Assembly (NCBI RefSeq): GCF_000275845.1
Contig: NW_006766883.1
Coordinates: forward strand, 2,890,544 to 2,954,543
Reading direction: 5' to 3'
Source: Dichomitus squalens LYAD-421 SS1
Taxonomy: Eukaryota > Basidiomycota > Agaricomycetes > Polyporales > Polyporaceae
Length of the DNA: 64,000 bases
How positions within the stretch are numbered: position 1 is the first letter of the stretch; each line of letters begins with the position of its first letter. A model generated the notes under the pieces. It was not told where the DNA came from and did not search any database. It was given only the letters and a program-made list of their open reading frames with translations. The position numbers and the translations under genes were made by a program. This document shows, one piece after another, positions 32,147-45,307 of the stretch.

Positions 32147-32258
32147 CCGTTTGGCAAGCGGGATAGGAGTGTGGGATGGTCCGCCAAATCCATAGTTGTA
32201 CATCTACGGGGAATTTGGCAGATACTCCGACACTCCCGGCATCCCGCTTGCCAAACGG
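32147..32258. repeat. Short inverted repeat (hairpin), about 110 bases
   Basis: CCGTTTGGCAAGCGGGAT with AGGAGTGT (32147-32172) is mirrored by ACACTCCC and ATCCCGCTTGCCAAACGG (32230-32258). It may be another tiny fold-back element. Confidence 0.75.
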
Positions 32259-33079
32259 TGCATTACTGAATAGACAGCACAGAGTCACTGCGACGTGACT
32301 TTTGACTTGTGTATTGTTCCACAAGAAGAGACAGACATATTCCCGCTGCATTCGAAGCCCAGAACTTGAATGACGCGTACCAAACGCTCTGCCAACGACC
32401 ACGCCTCGTGGTGGTAGAAACCGTTTTGCCTTATCTTCGGGGGTTGTAGCGTGCTCTGCAAAGCGTCCACGATGTACAAAGCGGTGCAGGCCCGTGCTGG
32501 TGGATGGCTGTCGATTCCATGGCTCAAGAAGGGTGTTGAGGTCGAGTTCTCGAACGAAGTGATGAGTAGGTGTCGCTTGGGCAGGAATGAGCGTTGCTCA
32601 GACTTCTCTCGGAGTAGAAGGAGAATCAGGAAAAAACCATCGAAGCTACCATTGATGCACAACGCGAAGCAGACGACTTATACTACTCGGGAAGTGCTAG
32701 AACTAGATGCGATGAAGCGATTCCGTGGGATGAATAGCGGTGTCATGGCACTGCGTTATTCACAAAATTTCACAAAAAGAGACATTACATAGCTGTAATA
32801 ATCAGTACGATATGATGGACCATCAGTTGTGTGGACTGTCGACCCGTGGAACTGGTGGAACTTGTCGCTGATACCTGACACTGCAATTGTGAGATCAGGC
32901 TTCGCTCTAGAGACATTGTCGTGACAACCAACACACTAGAGTCTGTCGGCCCAAGTGGGTGCAGATCATGCACAACATACTGTAGGCAAGGTGGCCGGAT
33001 GCATTGGTCGTTCGATAATATTGACGGTCTCAAGGTCACCGGGCCTTCTAATCAAAGCCGGGCGTACTACTGTGAGCCA
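32259..33079. other. Spacer downstream of array gene D
   Basis: No gene recognised. Gene D could have a further 3' exon here if a donor near 33117 is used, but no coiled coil or PPxY sequence was found. Confidence 0.35.
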
Positions 33080-34365
33080 TCATGCTATGTATAGGGACGT
33101 GAGAAGAGGACTCACAGGCCTCACCTGACTACTATCTTTCTCGAGGCCCCGCTCGATGGGAGTGAATGTAGGATATTCCGAGCGTGACACCTCGACCTTC
33201 TCGAGAATGCTCGCCATGATACCGTCGTTGAGATATGTTTTCGATGGCGCAACATTGTTGTAGGACGTCGGACTAGTTGCAACACTGGACATGGTCGGCC
33301 TCGGCGAATGCGGCACATCGGGAGTAGGTCGGATCGGGAAACGAGGCGCGCAAATGATTGGAACCTCTTGACACACGTCTGTGGGAGACAGGATGAGGCA
33401 TGGTGTGGCACTGATTGAGTAAAGTTCAGCTTACGACCTGAACTGTCAATCATGCGAGGAAGGCCGTCGTCATCGGCTAGACGCCGCAGGGCCTTCTTGT
33501 TTGCACGGCGTCGCAGATGCCTGTTAATGTAGAGTGCCGCTCCAGTGAGCACAGCCAAGGCCAATACGCTACCGAGAACTTCGCCAGCGATAGACTCGGG
33601 TCGAGCAGACCCGTGAGCGCCGGACGAGGTGGGGGGCGACCCGGGAACAGTGGGCACTCGTGATGCCTGAAGTACGCGTCAGTTGATTGCGCAGAGCACG
33701 ATGGTACCACTCACAGAGGACGTGGGTGTTCCTGAATCAAGTGAAAGGGAACCTCCCGGCTCTGATTGAGGTTGCGACGAGATGGATGTGATGCTGGACA
33801 GTGACTTGTGCGATGACGATGACGACGATGGTAAGGAGGGAGGAAGGGGAGAAGATGTGTCATCATCTGCTGTGTATTCAAAGTAATCGAACATGACCAA
33901 AGATAGGCCTTTGGCTTCAATCACAAGGCTATGTGGCACGTTCTGGAGACCGGAGTTGGCGTACACCAGGGAATTGTATGTGTATCCCCAGCTTGAGATC
34001 GCGGGTTGTGTGTAGTTGGAGACCGTATTGTTATCGAGGATGAATTGGATGTCGGGTTGTGGACTGGGGTTGTATGGGAGGACGTTGTAGACGTATACAG
34101 CTGTCCCGGTGAACTGCACTGAGATTTGAGGCGGGTCAGATTGATCGGGGGTCTGCCCAACCCAAACCCAATGCAACGTCCCGTTCTTGATCTTGATAGG
34201 GTCGGGACATTGTGACCAAGGATAAGGATAATCGCATGCCGTCTTCCATTGCGGCGAATATGTGATAGAGCGGTCTGCGTCGTCAATGGTGCGATTCCGG
34301 ACAGAGGCCAGCACACATGGAGCAAGGAGGCCGACGAGGCAGGAGATCCATACATGGGGGGCCAT
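33080..34365 (-). CDS. Tandem membrane protein D: divergent member, three exons
   Basis: Exons 33715-34365, 33435-33666 and 33080-33378 give 393 residues. The start is set at the Met at 34365, which opens a signal peptide (MAPHVWISCLVGLLAPCVLA); a longer frame starts at 34398. The ectodomain keeps RTIDDADRSITYSP, FTGTAVYVYNVLPY, NVPHSLVIEA and LVMFDYFEYT. It lacks the CxxC pair and has NGTLHWVW where its relatives have GTWHD. The membrane helix (about 243-264, in exon 2) is followed by NRHLRRRANKK. The short tail ends near LEKDSSQVRPVSPLLTS with neither coiled coil nor PPxY. A good donor (GTGAGG) shortly before the stop leaves open an alternative 3' end. It is either a specialised or a degenerating copy. 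Confidence 0.7.
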
Positions 34366-34398
34366 GAAGGAGTAAGAAGTGTACCTAGTGACTGGCAA

Positions 34399-34977
34399 TA
34401 ACTGTCAGCCGAGATTACACTCGAAGGGGTTCATGACGCACATTTGCAGGGACAGTACCAATTGAAGAGGAACAATGTTTCGAGAGAAAAGGGGGACACT
34501 TTCATAATATAGTCCTTCGTCTACACATCATACATGACGGTCAGACTTGGCAACGCGATCGAAGCTACCTATGCAACAAAGCGGACTGAATGCAAATGTC
34601 CCACCATGGCTGTTGGATGCAATGCGGTCCTCAATACCGTTATCGGGTCAGATACGATGTGCTGAATGCATGCTTGGGGCTTCCAGACTAAGGACCTTCG
34701 TATGTATTGTGTTGTCGATGACTAGAGAATGAATTCATTCAGAACAGGGAAGCCTGACGACATACAACGCATCAGCCTCCAGTGCGGCGTAAACATGGCG
34801 TCGACAAGGTGCATTATGATAATAAAATGAAGACTTATGGACACGTCAGGACGAGAATAGAACCCGCAGTCTGGAGACCATGCAATAAGTCAGGCTTCCA
34901 CGGGCGCAGGTGATAGAAGCTGCTCACCGCGGAACCCTCATAGACATGACACCAATCCTAGCTTGACACCATTGTCA
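34399..34977. other. Spacer between array genes D and E
   Basis: No coding signal; presumed promoter of D and 3' end of E. Confidence 0.45.
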
Positions 34978-36264
34978 TTACCGTTTCGCGACTGGGAGGG
35001 CCTCGCTCAACAGCAGCCTCTCCCTCTGCACCTCTGCCCGCAGCTGGCGTATTCGTCCTCGCAAGTCAGCGACCGACGTGCTACCGTCAGGCCGCCGGTA
35101 CTTCGGGGCGTCGTTATGCTTCGCGTTTTGATGCGTGCGTATCTCTTCCTCCACCGAGAGAATCTGCTGTATGAGGTCCGCGAGCCGAGTGGAATGCTCC
35201 GTACCGGTGGTGGAAAGGGCTGGGCCGGGGACGTCGACGCGGTGTCTTGGTGGACCACGGCCCCGGCCATTCCTGGGCACGGGTGGGTCAGGACTGGTTG
35301 AGGTGATTTCTCCATAGTCTCGAGTGTGCGTCGCCTCCGTACTCTGATTGAGCGAAGAGACTATGAGAGATGCGGTCCGCGGAGTGGGAAGAGAGACCGA
35401 GATGAGGGACTCCGTGGACGCATGTCGCATGGATGAAGGAAGAGAGGGAGGGCGATCGTTCACTGCCGGAAGCACAAATCGCTTGCTCTTCCAAGAGCGC
35501 GGTAGGAGATCTGACCGGCGCCTGCGAATGACAAGGAATGCGATGGCGAGGGTGATCAGAGCACTGGCGATTCCTACTATGACGCCGACGACGACACCAA
35601 TAACTATAGGCGACTTGTTCCGGGAGGATGACGTCGCGGACTGCGAAGACATCATAGGAGAGGATGTGCTGGGATTAGCTATCATGATAGCAACGTCCGA
35701 GGCCGTAGAGTTATCCGTGTACATAATGTAATCAAATAGGACGAGGGACGAGTCGGTGCCGGATGCCTCGATCGTGATGCTGTGCTCGACGTTGGAGAGT
35801 TTGTTGTTCGAATAGACTAGGACGTCATACTCGATGACTTGAGGGTATGGGACGGCACTGGGGATGTGCACAAACTGACCAGAATACTGGCCATCGATGT
35901 AGAAGGAAAGGCTTGTGTGTGTTGTAGCTGCCGGAATGATGTTCGCGAGGAGCGCGTAGACGTATACCGCATGTCCCGTGAAGTTCGCCTGAACAGAGGG
36001 CGGCGAAGCGTCTGCCCCGGTAGGATCGTAAGTAGCGGAATGCCAAGTCCCGTTCATTGCTCTGCTGACATCCACTCGCCCTTCAACAGCCAAGCAAAAA
36101 GTGCAATTTGCGCCTTGCGACCAAGCCCCTTCTGGGCGATAAAGGGGTTGGAGCCCTGTCTGGACGTCCCCAAGCTGATCATCGATCGTCCGGTTCAAGG
36201 CAAGCGACGTCCTCAATGCAGTGAAGAGGATATAAACGAAGGATTGTGATAGTAGATGCCGCAT
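34978..36264 (-). CDS. Tandem membrane protein E: same architecture, PPxY replaced by APKY
   Basis: Single exon, 428 residues from the Met at 36264 (MRHLLSQSFVYILFTAL, a signal peptide); a longer frame starts at 36315. The ectodomain has NRTIDDQLGDVQTGLQPLYR, CTFC (Cys 54 and 57), MNGTWHSATY, FTGHAVYVYALLANII and SLVLFDYIMYT. The stalk is short compared with A-C. A long membrane helix (about 220-246) precedes RRRRSD. The tail has a first coil (LADLIQQILSVEEEI), then NDAPKYRRPDG, then a second coil (LRGRIRQLRAEVQRERL), and ends in LPVAKR. APKY sits after the first coil where A-C carry PPxY, so the motif seems lost or altered. The gene overlaps nothing and is otherwise intact. Confidence 0.82.
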   Translation of the reverse strand: MRHLLSQSFVYILFTALRTSLALNRTIDDQLGDVQTGLQPLYRPEGAWSQGANCTFCLAVEGRVDVSRAMNGTWHSATYDPTGADASPPSVQANFTGHAVYVYALLANIIPAATTHTSLSFYIDGQYSGQFVHIPSAVPYPQVIEYDVLVYSNNKLSNVEHSITIEASGTDSSLVLFDYIMYTDNSTASDVAIMIANPSTSSPMMSSQSATSSSRNKSPIVIGVVVGVIVGIASALITLAIAFLVIRRRRSDLLPRSWKSKRFVLPAVNDRPPSLPSSMRHASTESLISVSLPTPRTASLIVSSLNQSTEATHTRDYGEITSTSPDPPVPRNGRGRGPPRHRVDVPGPALSTTGTEHSTRLADLIQQILSVEEEIRTHQNAKHNDAPKYRRPDGSTSVADLRGRIRQLRAEVQRERLLLSEALPVAKR

Positions 36265-37690
36265 GGTACTCGATGCCCGATGTAAAGACAAGCAGAAGGA
36301 AGGTGTGCGGGCCACAGGTTGGGCGGGAATAGATAGTGGGTAGAGGTCCCCAGATCTCTTTCGGGCTGGAATGACCGCTCTTCAAGATGCCGATGTGTGG
36401 ACAGGTTGCAGACGTACCGCGTCAATGGAAGCACTTCTCCATCTCTGCTGTGTGATGCAACATAACATCCTGCTGGTTCGTCCTGTAGGAACAGCACTGG
36501 CGAGCGGGGTATTGTCGTGTTTGAAACTTCAGACTTGTGGATGAGTGATCCATCTGGCACAGACAAATAACCGTATTGCAGGATGGCGAGTTTCCATAGA
36601 AACCAGCATGCTCTGTTGCGAATGTAGTGAGAGATGTTGGGAACTGCGGAACGAAGTGCAGTGTCAACGGCGTCTGTAGATCCGCGAGCGATGAAGCGCC
36701 TGTCCTGACACCAGCCAGTAGCACAAGTCTCTCCCCTTCCGGGACGTACATGTTGGACTGTCGATGCAGAAAAATGCATCTTTGAGATTGAGCGATTGCG
36801 ACAGGCATTTGGTCCGACCACCATATGAGAAATCTGCTTGCACTGTAGTCACGGAACGGCGGAACGAGGACAAACTAGACTTTAGGAAATCTGATGTTCG
36901 TATGGACAATGCGAGAATGATGATTCCTGTGCCAGCAGGAACGCCAACTGTGGTTCGATCCTTCTGCCGGAAGCAATCTTTGCCGACGGCCTGAGCAATG
37001 ACGACTGGGGCGGGACGGGTGGCGAGATGAGGAGCCGCAGTGCAAGTGTTCACGAACAAATCCGTTCAATAGAAGGCACGGCGTGATGCGACGACTGGTC
37101 GAACATGTCTGATCGTGCTATCGCTGCAAGACTGCTTCACCGAACATTGCTCTTTGTCCCTCGAGCCACCTTGAAACCATAACATTGGCCTCACCTACAC
37201 GACATGTGAGTCAAGATCTCCATTCCGTGCCTCTATTCCGCACCTGCGACACATTCCCCTAAGACGCGCTGGTACCTGGATATGGAGCGACCAGTGTCGA
37301 TCGGTCGCGACACCGTAAACAGTGATTGCGATGCATCTGGGCCACCGCCTTGTATAGTGAGGATTAGATGTGGTACACAACATAGCATGGGTAGCCGAGG
37401 TGCTCTACCAAATCCGTGAACGTCAGACTCAAGTGGGAGACAGAAAGAGAGACCCCTCCAAGAAGTGACCGATATTCAACTACAGACTCCCCGTATGAAT
37501 GAAGATGTCACAAGGTACTTAACTTCCAAATGAGTCAGATAATACATGAGCCGCCATAAGGTACATTGCAAGAGGTCCACGTTCAATGTCCTACTTGCGT
37601 GTGAAAGGTTGGCCGGCATAAGGTTAGAGACTGCTCACCAATGATGTCAAAGCTAACACAATCCCTCGGCGCCCTCGCCACCCAGAGTCG
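36265..37690. other. Spacer between array genes E and F
   Basis: Several open frames overlap here on the minus strand (36213-36824, 36664-37059), but none shows the family motifs or a known domain. No remnant of a seventh array member was found. Confidence 0.4.
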
Positions 37691-39095
37691 CTACGAGACG
37701 TACGACGGTGCTGCCTCCAATACCACCAACTGGTCCTGCGTCAGCTCCCCTCGTAGCGCTGCTATTTCGTTCCTCAAAGACGCGAGCTCGGACCGTAAGC
37801 CCGCGGTGCTAGAGTGGGGCGACCGTCCCCGTCTTGCCCGTGGACTCGAACCCCTCGACCGGCGCCCTCGCTCGCTGGAGTCCGTTTTGCTCTGCTGGGT
37901 TCGGCTCCCGGACAAATCCGACGTAGAGGCGAGCTGTTGCTGCATCTCAAGCGCGCGCACCTGCGCCTCTAAGCCCTGTATTCGGGACAAGTACTCGGCC
38001 TGTTCCTGGATCCGAGCCGTCTCAGACGGAGAAATGGGTGGCAGCCGTGGACGGTGCCCCTGGAAACCATCCCCCGATCGGCTCGACGAGCCTGTGCGAT
38101 AGCTTAGAACTGAGGCGGAGGTGGGATATAATGGAATCCGACTCACTTGCATCAGTCGTCGTTGTCGTCGCCGTAGACCCAGGTCCCCGAGGCATAAGCC
38201 GCATCCGCCCGAAGCGCAAGTCGGGCAACTTTGGTGTGCGAGAGAACCGTCGATCCGATGGCCTTCCTGGCGGCCGTCCGGACCGTTCGTCGATAATGAA
38301 AGGGTCCACTCTGTCTGCATCAGGCCGGTGTGCCGCGTCTCGTTTCCGCCTCAGGCAGAACACCAGCAACCCCAACAGGACGATCACCCCAACTCCGCCA
38401 ACCACTCCGCCAACTATAGCGCCCACAGGTGTGGAAGACTTGCCCGCGCTGTGACTCGACAGAGCTTGCGAAGTGGGAGACGATTGGGATGGAGATGAGG
38501 ATGAGGCGGCAGAGGAAGTAGAGGACGGGTCATCCTGCGAGGTATATACGATGCGATCGAAAAGGATTAGAGACTCGCTAGCTCCACCTGCGTGCATCAC
38601 GAGGGAATGTAAACCGTTCGGTAGGGTTTCGTTCACGTATACAGCCTGGCTGTAGAAGAATGCCTCGGTATTCTCCGGAGAGTGAGTGAAACTGCCCACA
38701 ACTTCGTTGTCGATCCAGAAGGTGAGGTTCGTGAACGTCGTCGTCCCAGGTAGATCGTTGGCGATGATATTGTAAACATAGACAGAGATACCGTTGAAAG
38801 AAACGGAGACTGTGTGGTCAGGGTCGCCAACGGAGTAGGTTGAGTCGTGCCAGGTTCCATTGAACACCTGGCCGAGGTCGATTGTGCCATTTGTGGTGCC
38901 GGAGTGGATGTTGCACGTACTGCACTGCTGTCCGAGAGCCCACTTGTTCGACGGGGCGTATGCCGGTATAAGGCCGGTAATGGGATCTCCGATTGTGTCG
39001 TCAATCGTGACATTTTGGAGTGCGGCAGTAAGTGGGAGTATCCAAACCAGGAGACAGACTGCAGACGACGTGAGCGGAGCTAGCGCAACGATCAT
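37691..39095 (-). CDS. Tandem membrane protein F: same architecture, two exons, C-terminal APSY
   Basis: Exons 38147-39095 and 37691-38091 give 449 residues from the Met at 39095 (a longer frame starts at 39197). The signal peptide leads to NVTIDDTIGDPITGLIPAY, CSTC (Cys 58 and 61), FNGTWHDSTYS, FNGISVYVYNIIAND and SLILFDRIVYTS. After a short Ser-rich stalk the membrane helix (about 224-248) is followed by RRKR. The intron lies in the tail (donor GTGAGT at 38146, acceptor CACAG at 38092). The second exon encodes two coils (AEYLSRIQGLEAQVRALEMQ and LRSELASLRNEIAALRGEL) and the ending LEAAPSYVS, a degenerate PPxY. It is the 5'-most member of the array on its strand. Confidence 0.82.
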
Positions 39096-41440
<2,345 letters not shown>

Positions 41441-42577
41441 TGCTGTTCAAGGAGGTGTAATTTGTGCGGTGTTGGATAGAAAAGCGATGAGCAACGGCGA
41501 GCTTGAGGGGCGCGGTTGCGGCGGGAGTGGTGGTAGAGAGCGACGAGGGGCGGTGGGGCGACGAGCTGCAGCAGCGAGTCTTGTTGAAGGTCCGATGGCG
41601 TGTTTCCCACGGGCTGAAACTTCCGAGCGAACAAAGCACCAGAACGTCTCGCGCTTGGGCCATCTTCCGCGCGCGCGAGGTCGGAAGATTGCCTTCTTTC
41701 TCTTTTTCTGCGACAATCAGCCGTCTGCACCCCCCATTCGCCATCAAATGGTGCACACGTACTGCTATAGATTCATGGTTGTCGTCGCATGGTGGGTACG
41801 CAAGGTGGTCGACAAGCAATCCCTCGAAGAGGCAGATGTCTCGCTGATACGGCCGGCGCTTATGTCGGAAGATGCACTTCCGTATATGCAGCTAATGCGA
41901 TATGTATTGTGCTTCTGCTCTGTGACTGCTTCATCTTTGTACAGCTCTTCTACTCAGCATAGCGATGACATTTTTTTTGCAGTGAATCAATGTGTTGTCA
42001 TCTTCCAAGTGCTCATATCCCGACTGGTCGGTCGGCGAATCGGACCCGTCTTCTACTGGACTATACTAGTTTCCAGCCGCCTTTTTCTTCTCATGCATCA
42101 TAAATTGCCCTCTGGCGAATCTTCACGTCTTCGTAGGTATCCTTTACGGGAGTGCAGTGAAATGCTTCAGGCAACTGTCGCGGCACATGATTATTGAAAC
42201 AATCTGTCGTTGTTCGTCGCACCAACCATCGACGCATTAATACCAAATCCTCCCCGGGGCAAAACGTATCTCATTGTCAACCACATGCATGTCTTCCAGG
42301 TTGCAATCGACTAGAACACTCTGGCAAACCCGGGACTTTCAGGTAAATCCTTTGCAGGTGCCATTTCGAAGTCGTCGTCGCATTACGGCGCCAAACACCT
42401 ATGGGCGTCTTTCCGACCGCCGCTTCGCTCGCTGAGTATATATGCAGCGTAAGGACGGATTTCGAGGTACTTATGCACTTACTGAAGTACACAGCGGTCG
42501 CGAACATAATACGGATCCAGAGATGCAGCTCGCATGGGGCACGTCTTTGGAACCCCACAGTACTGCAGTTGTAGACC
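41441..42577. other. Spacer upstream of histone H3
   Basis: It presumably holds the H3 promoter. A long plus-strand frame (41352-42197) is antisense to H3 exon 1 in part and has no recognisable domain. Confidence 0.4.
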
Positions 42578-42623
42578 TGACGTCAGTGCACCTCCGCTTC
42601 CCGACTCGGATGTACTGACGTCG
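42578..42623 (+). promoter_or_regulatory. Paired CRE/ATF-type sites upstream of the small disordered protein gene
   Basis: TGACGTCA (42578-42585) and TGACGTCG (42616-42623) lie about 130-175 bases before the start codon at 42753, with a TATA-like TATAAGTA near 42646. TGACGTCA is the site of Atf1/CREB-type bZIP factors, which mediate stress responses in fungi. Confidence 0.5.
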
Positions 42624-42752
42624 GTGCGCCAACACCCCTAACTCCTATAAGTAGGGGCGGGTTTCTCAATACCATCCTCACTTTGACGACCAGTCATTTG
42701 ACGAATCTATTCCGACCTCCAAGCAACACATCGCTTTCTTCATTGACTCGCA

Positions 42753-43284
42753 ATGGCCTCCGACAAACGCCAAGCTGCTAGCGGCGCGATGATGTCGAGC
42801 GTGGGCAACTCCCAGATCTACGAGGACGGTGACCAGCGGTAAGCGCAACATCCTCTTGTCGCTCCGATGAGATGCGGAGAGTGACGTTGGGACCGCTAGG
42901 ACCTCTTCTGCGGACCAGCGCGAGGAGATGCAGCGGCAAAAGGACCAGCTGGCCACGGGCCAGAAGAACGCGCATCGTATCGATGACCCAAAGTGAGCTG
43001 TGTCAGCTGTCATTCCGTTGCATGCATCGGCGACTGACAGGTGATGGTTCGGCAGAGACGACCGCAATCTCCAAATCCGCGCGAAGCAAGAGCGCGTCGA
43101 GGAGCGGCAAGCGGAGCGCGAGGAGAGTCAGAAGACCGTGAAGGACCCTCTGGAGCCTGCGACGAGGCAAGGCCATGAGCCTTCTCGCGGCGCGCAGATG
43201 GATGCCGAGCTCCAGCACGAGGACGAGGAGATGTTGAAGAAGAAGGGCGCATACCATGGCGTGGCGCATAACAAGAAGTCATAA
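42753..43284 (+). CDS. Small hydrophilic disordered protein, conserved in mushrooms, function unknown
   Basis: Exons 42753-42838, 42900-42992 and 43056-43284 give 135 residues. The product is very rich in Glu, Gln, Lys, Arg and Asp and has no signal or membrane segment. Recognisable pieces are MASDKRQAASGAMMSSVGNS, EEMQRQKDQLATGQKNAHRI, then DPLEPATRQGHEPSRGAQMD and EEMLKKKGAYHG. I remember similar short proteins (DPL-PA---G-EPS-GA--DAE---EDEE-L-KKG) in many agaricomycetes without a known role. The composition resembles hydrophilins, proteins that protect cells in stress, and the paired CRE sites upstream would suit that, but this is inference. Confidence 0.7.
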
Positions 43285-43667
43285 ATCGGCGGGGAGTCCG
43301 ATTGTATCAGTAGTAGTATCATCCAATACAGCCTTGTAGCGTTGGGCCATCAGACAGATATTGCAGTTCGCATGTCCACCTATTTCTTCACGGTGCATAT
43401 AAGCAGATGATATGTTTATGTCGATACGAACTGAATGGAAATGAACATGAACCGAACGCGAAGCGTGTTGCCGGGCAGTCAACAACGCGTGCTATCACGT
43501 GTGGACGCGACAGGACGCGGTCAGGTGATGCGCGCGACCGCGTTGTGTACGCGCGTGCGTTGATCAGCGGCTGATAGAATAAATACCGGACGCGTTGGTG
43601 GCCGCGTTGGTGGCCGCGTTTCGTCCCCCTGCTGCACACCAAAGTCCGTTTATTCCTACTCGACACC
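43285..43667. other. Spacer before the homeodomain gene
   Basis: No gene. GCGTTGGTGGCC is repeated near 43596-43620, and an AT-rich GAATAAATACC near 43577 may serve as the TATA element of the next gene. Confidence 0.4.
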
Positions 43668-45156
43668 ATGTTCTCGCTCGCTTCCCACTCGCTTTCCAGG
43701 ACATCCTCCATGTCCAGCCTGGGCTCCGACGACTCCATGCCCGGCCCCGCCACCCATCCTGGTCCCTTCAATGAGACTCCTCCAGACGGCACGGTCAAGC
43801 GGACGCGCAAACGCTTCACCAGCGTGCAGCTCATGATGCTCGAGCATCTCTACCACAAAGCATCGCATCCCTCGCGGGACCAGCGTGAGCAGGTGGCGAA
43901 GGAAGCCGACATGTGAGTACCTTACGATTGTCGTCGAACGTCGCCTCCATTTCCCGCGCGCGCTCCGCTCTAGTTGCTACGCGCATGCGCACATTTCCGT
44001 TCTTCCTTTATCCGCATGCTGACTTTGGTCTCGCAGCGATATCCGCTCCGTCACCGTCTGGTTCCAGAACAAAAGGCAGACAGACCGTCGGCTGCACCGC
44101 CAGCTCTCATCGACACCCCCCGCCCCGCCCTCGCTCTCGCCACCGTCCCCGCTCCCCCCTTCCTCGCCCTTCTCCGACGCGTCCGGGAACACCATCCACA
44201 CCGTCTGCGAGCGCACACGCACCCTCTCCGGCACCTCGTCGACCTCGGCGACATCCGCGATGGGCCGCAAACGCGAGCGGGACGCGCAGGAGCAGCCCGA
44301 ACCCGCCGCGAGACACGTCCGCCACAAGCCCGCGCGCCACCTCTCCCTCGACGACGTCGCCGCGCGCGCGGAGCGGCCCGCGCTCCTTCCCCGGAGCCCG
44401 CCCCAGGCTGCCGTCGTGCCCTCGGGCTCCCCGTCGTCCTCGTCGGCGCCACCCGCTCGCCCGGTGACCCCGGAGCCCAAGGCTGCGCTCGGAAAGGCGG
44501 GGGACGAGAACGACGCAGGGGATCGCGCGCTGTGGGAGAACATGCCGTCGTCTCCTGCTGGTCCGGACCCTGTCCCGCGCTCGGAGCGAGACATTGTCAT
44601 GTTCGGCGGGCGGCGGATCACACTGGAGTACGCCTGTGCGAGGGAGATCGTAGGGGCCAGCGCGCAGGAGCGGGATAGGTCCAGGTCGAGAATGCAGGGG
44701 ACGAGGGATAAGAAGGACAGAGAGAGGAGGCACCGGCACCGGGACGCCAATCGGAACAGGAATCAGTCGACTGCAGACATTCCAAGCGGCGGATTGCAGC
44801 GGAGTCATGACCACGCTCATTCGAGGACGCAAGAGGCGACGAAGGAGGATGAAGAGGAAGAGGACGAAGACATTCCAGTGGCGGACTATGACATGCATGG
44901 CGACACAGACACCGAGGGCGGTTTCACCGACGCTCCGACGACACCTGCGAGCAGCTTCGCTCTAGGAGAGCTCAGAAGCATGACAGACGATGAGGAGAGC
45001 GACAGCACGATCGCTGTAAAGAAGGAAGTTTTGGTCGAGGGAGAGGGCAAGAAGGATGAGCCAATGACGGTCGAGATCGAAGTCGCACGGAGCGGCCCGG
45101 ACGACGACCTGATGGACGTTGCGTACGTCTTGTGCGGCCTCAGCCAACGCCGCTGA
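43668..45156 (+). CDS. Homeodomain transcription factor
   Basis: Exons 43668-43912 and 44037-45156 give 454 residues. The homeodomain spans about residues 43-103: TVKRTRKRFTSVQLMMLEHL, YHKASHPSRDQREQVAKEAD and then DIRSVTVWFQNKRQTDRR. The third helix WFQNKRQ is the DNA-recognition helix, and the intron interrupts the domain just before it, joining AT and C to give A-D-I-D-I-R. The rest is Ser/Pro/Arg-rich and acidic (EDEEEEDEDIP) and likely disordered, as in mushroom regulators such as Hom1 and Hom2 that control fruiting. I cannot say which of these it is. The absence of a partner HD gene alongside argues against a mating-type locus. Confidence 0.88.
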
Positions 45157-45307
45157 GCATCCTCGGCGGGTGTCGATGAACGGAAAACAACTGCATAATT
45201 GTTTATGATATTATTAGCATCTGTATAAAAGTGTGTACTATACACTCCACGTATATTCGAGTCCCTTCTACGCATCGCAAATACCCAAGAAAGCTACAGT
45301 AGGACAG

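Noticed and set aside
37380..37470. tRNA-like stretch (GGGTAGCCGAGGTGCTCTACC)
   Set aside because: No matching acceptor stem or T-loop consensus follows.
43668..45156. Mating-type homeodomain locus
   Set aside because: There is a single homeodomain gene with a WFQNKRQ helix and no divergent HD1/HD2 partner or MIP-type flanking gene.
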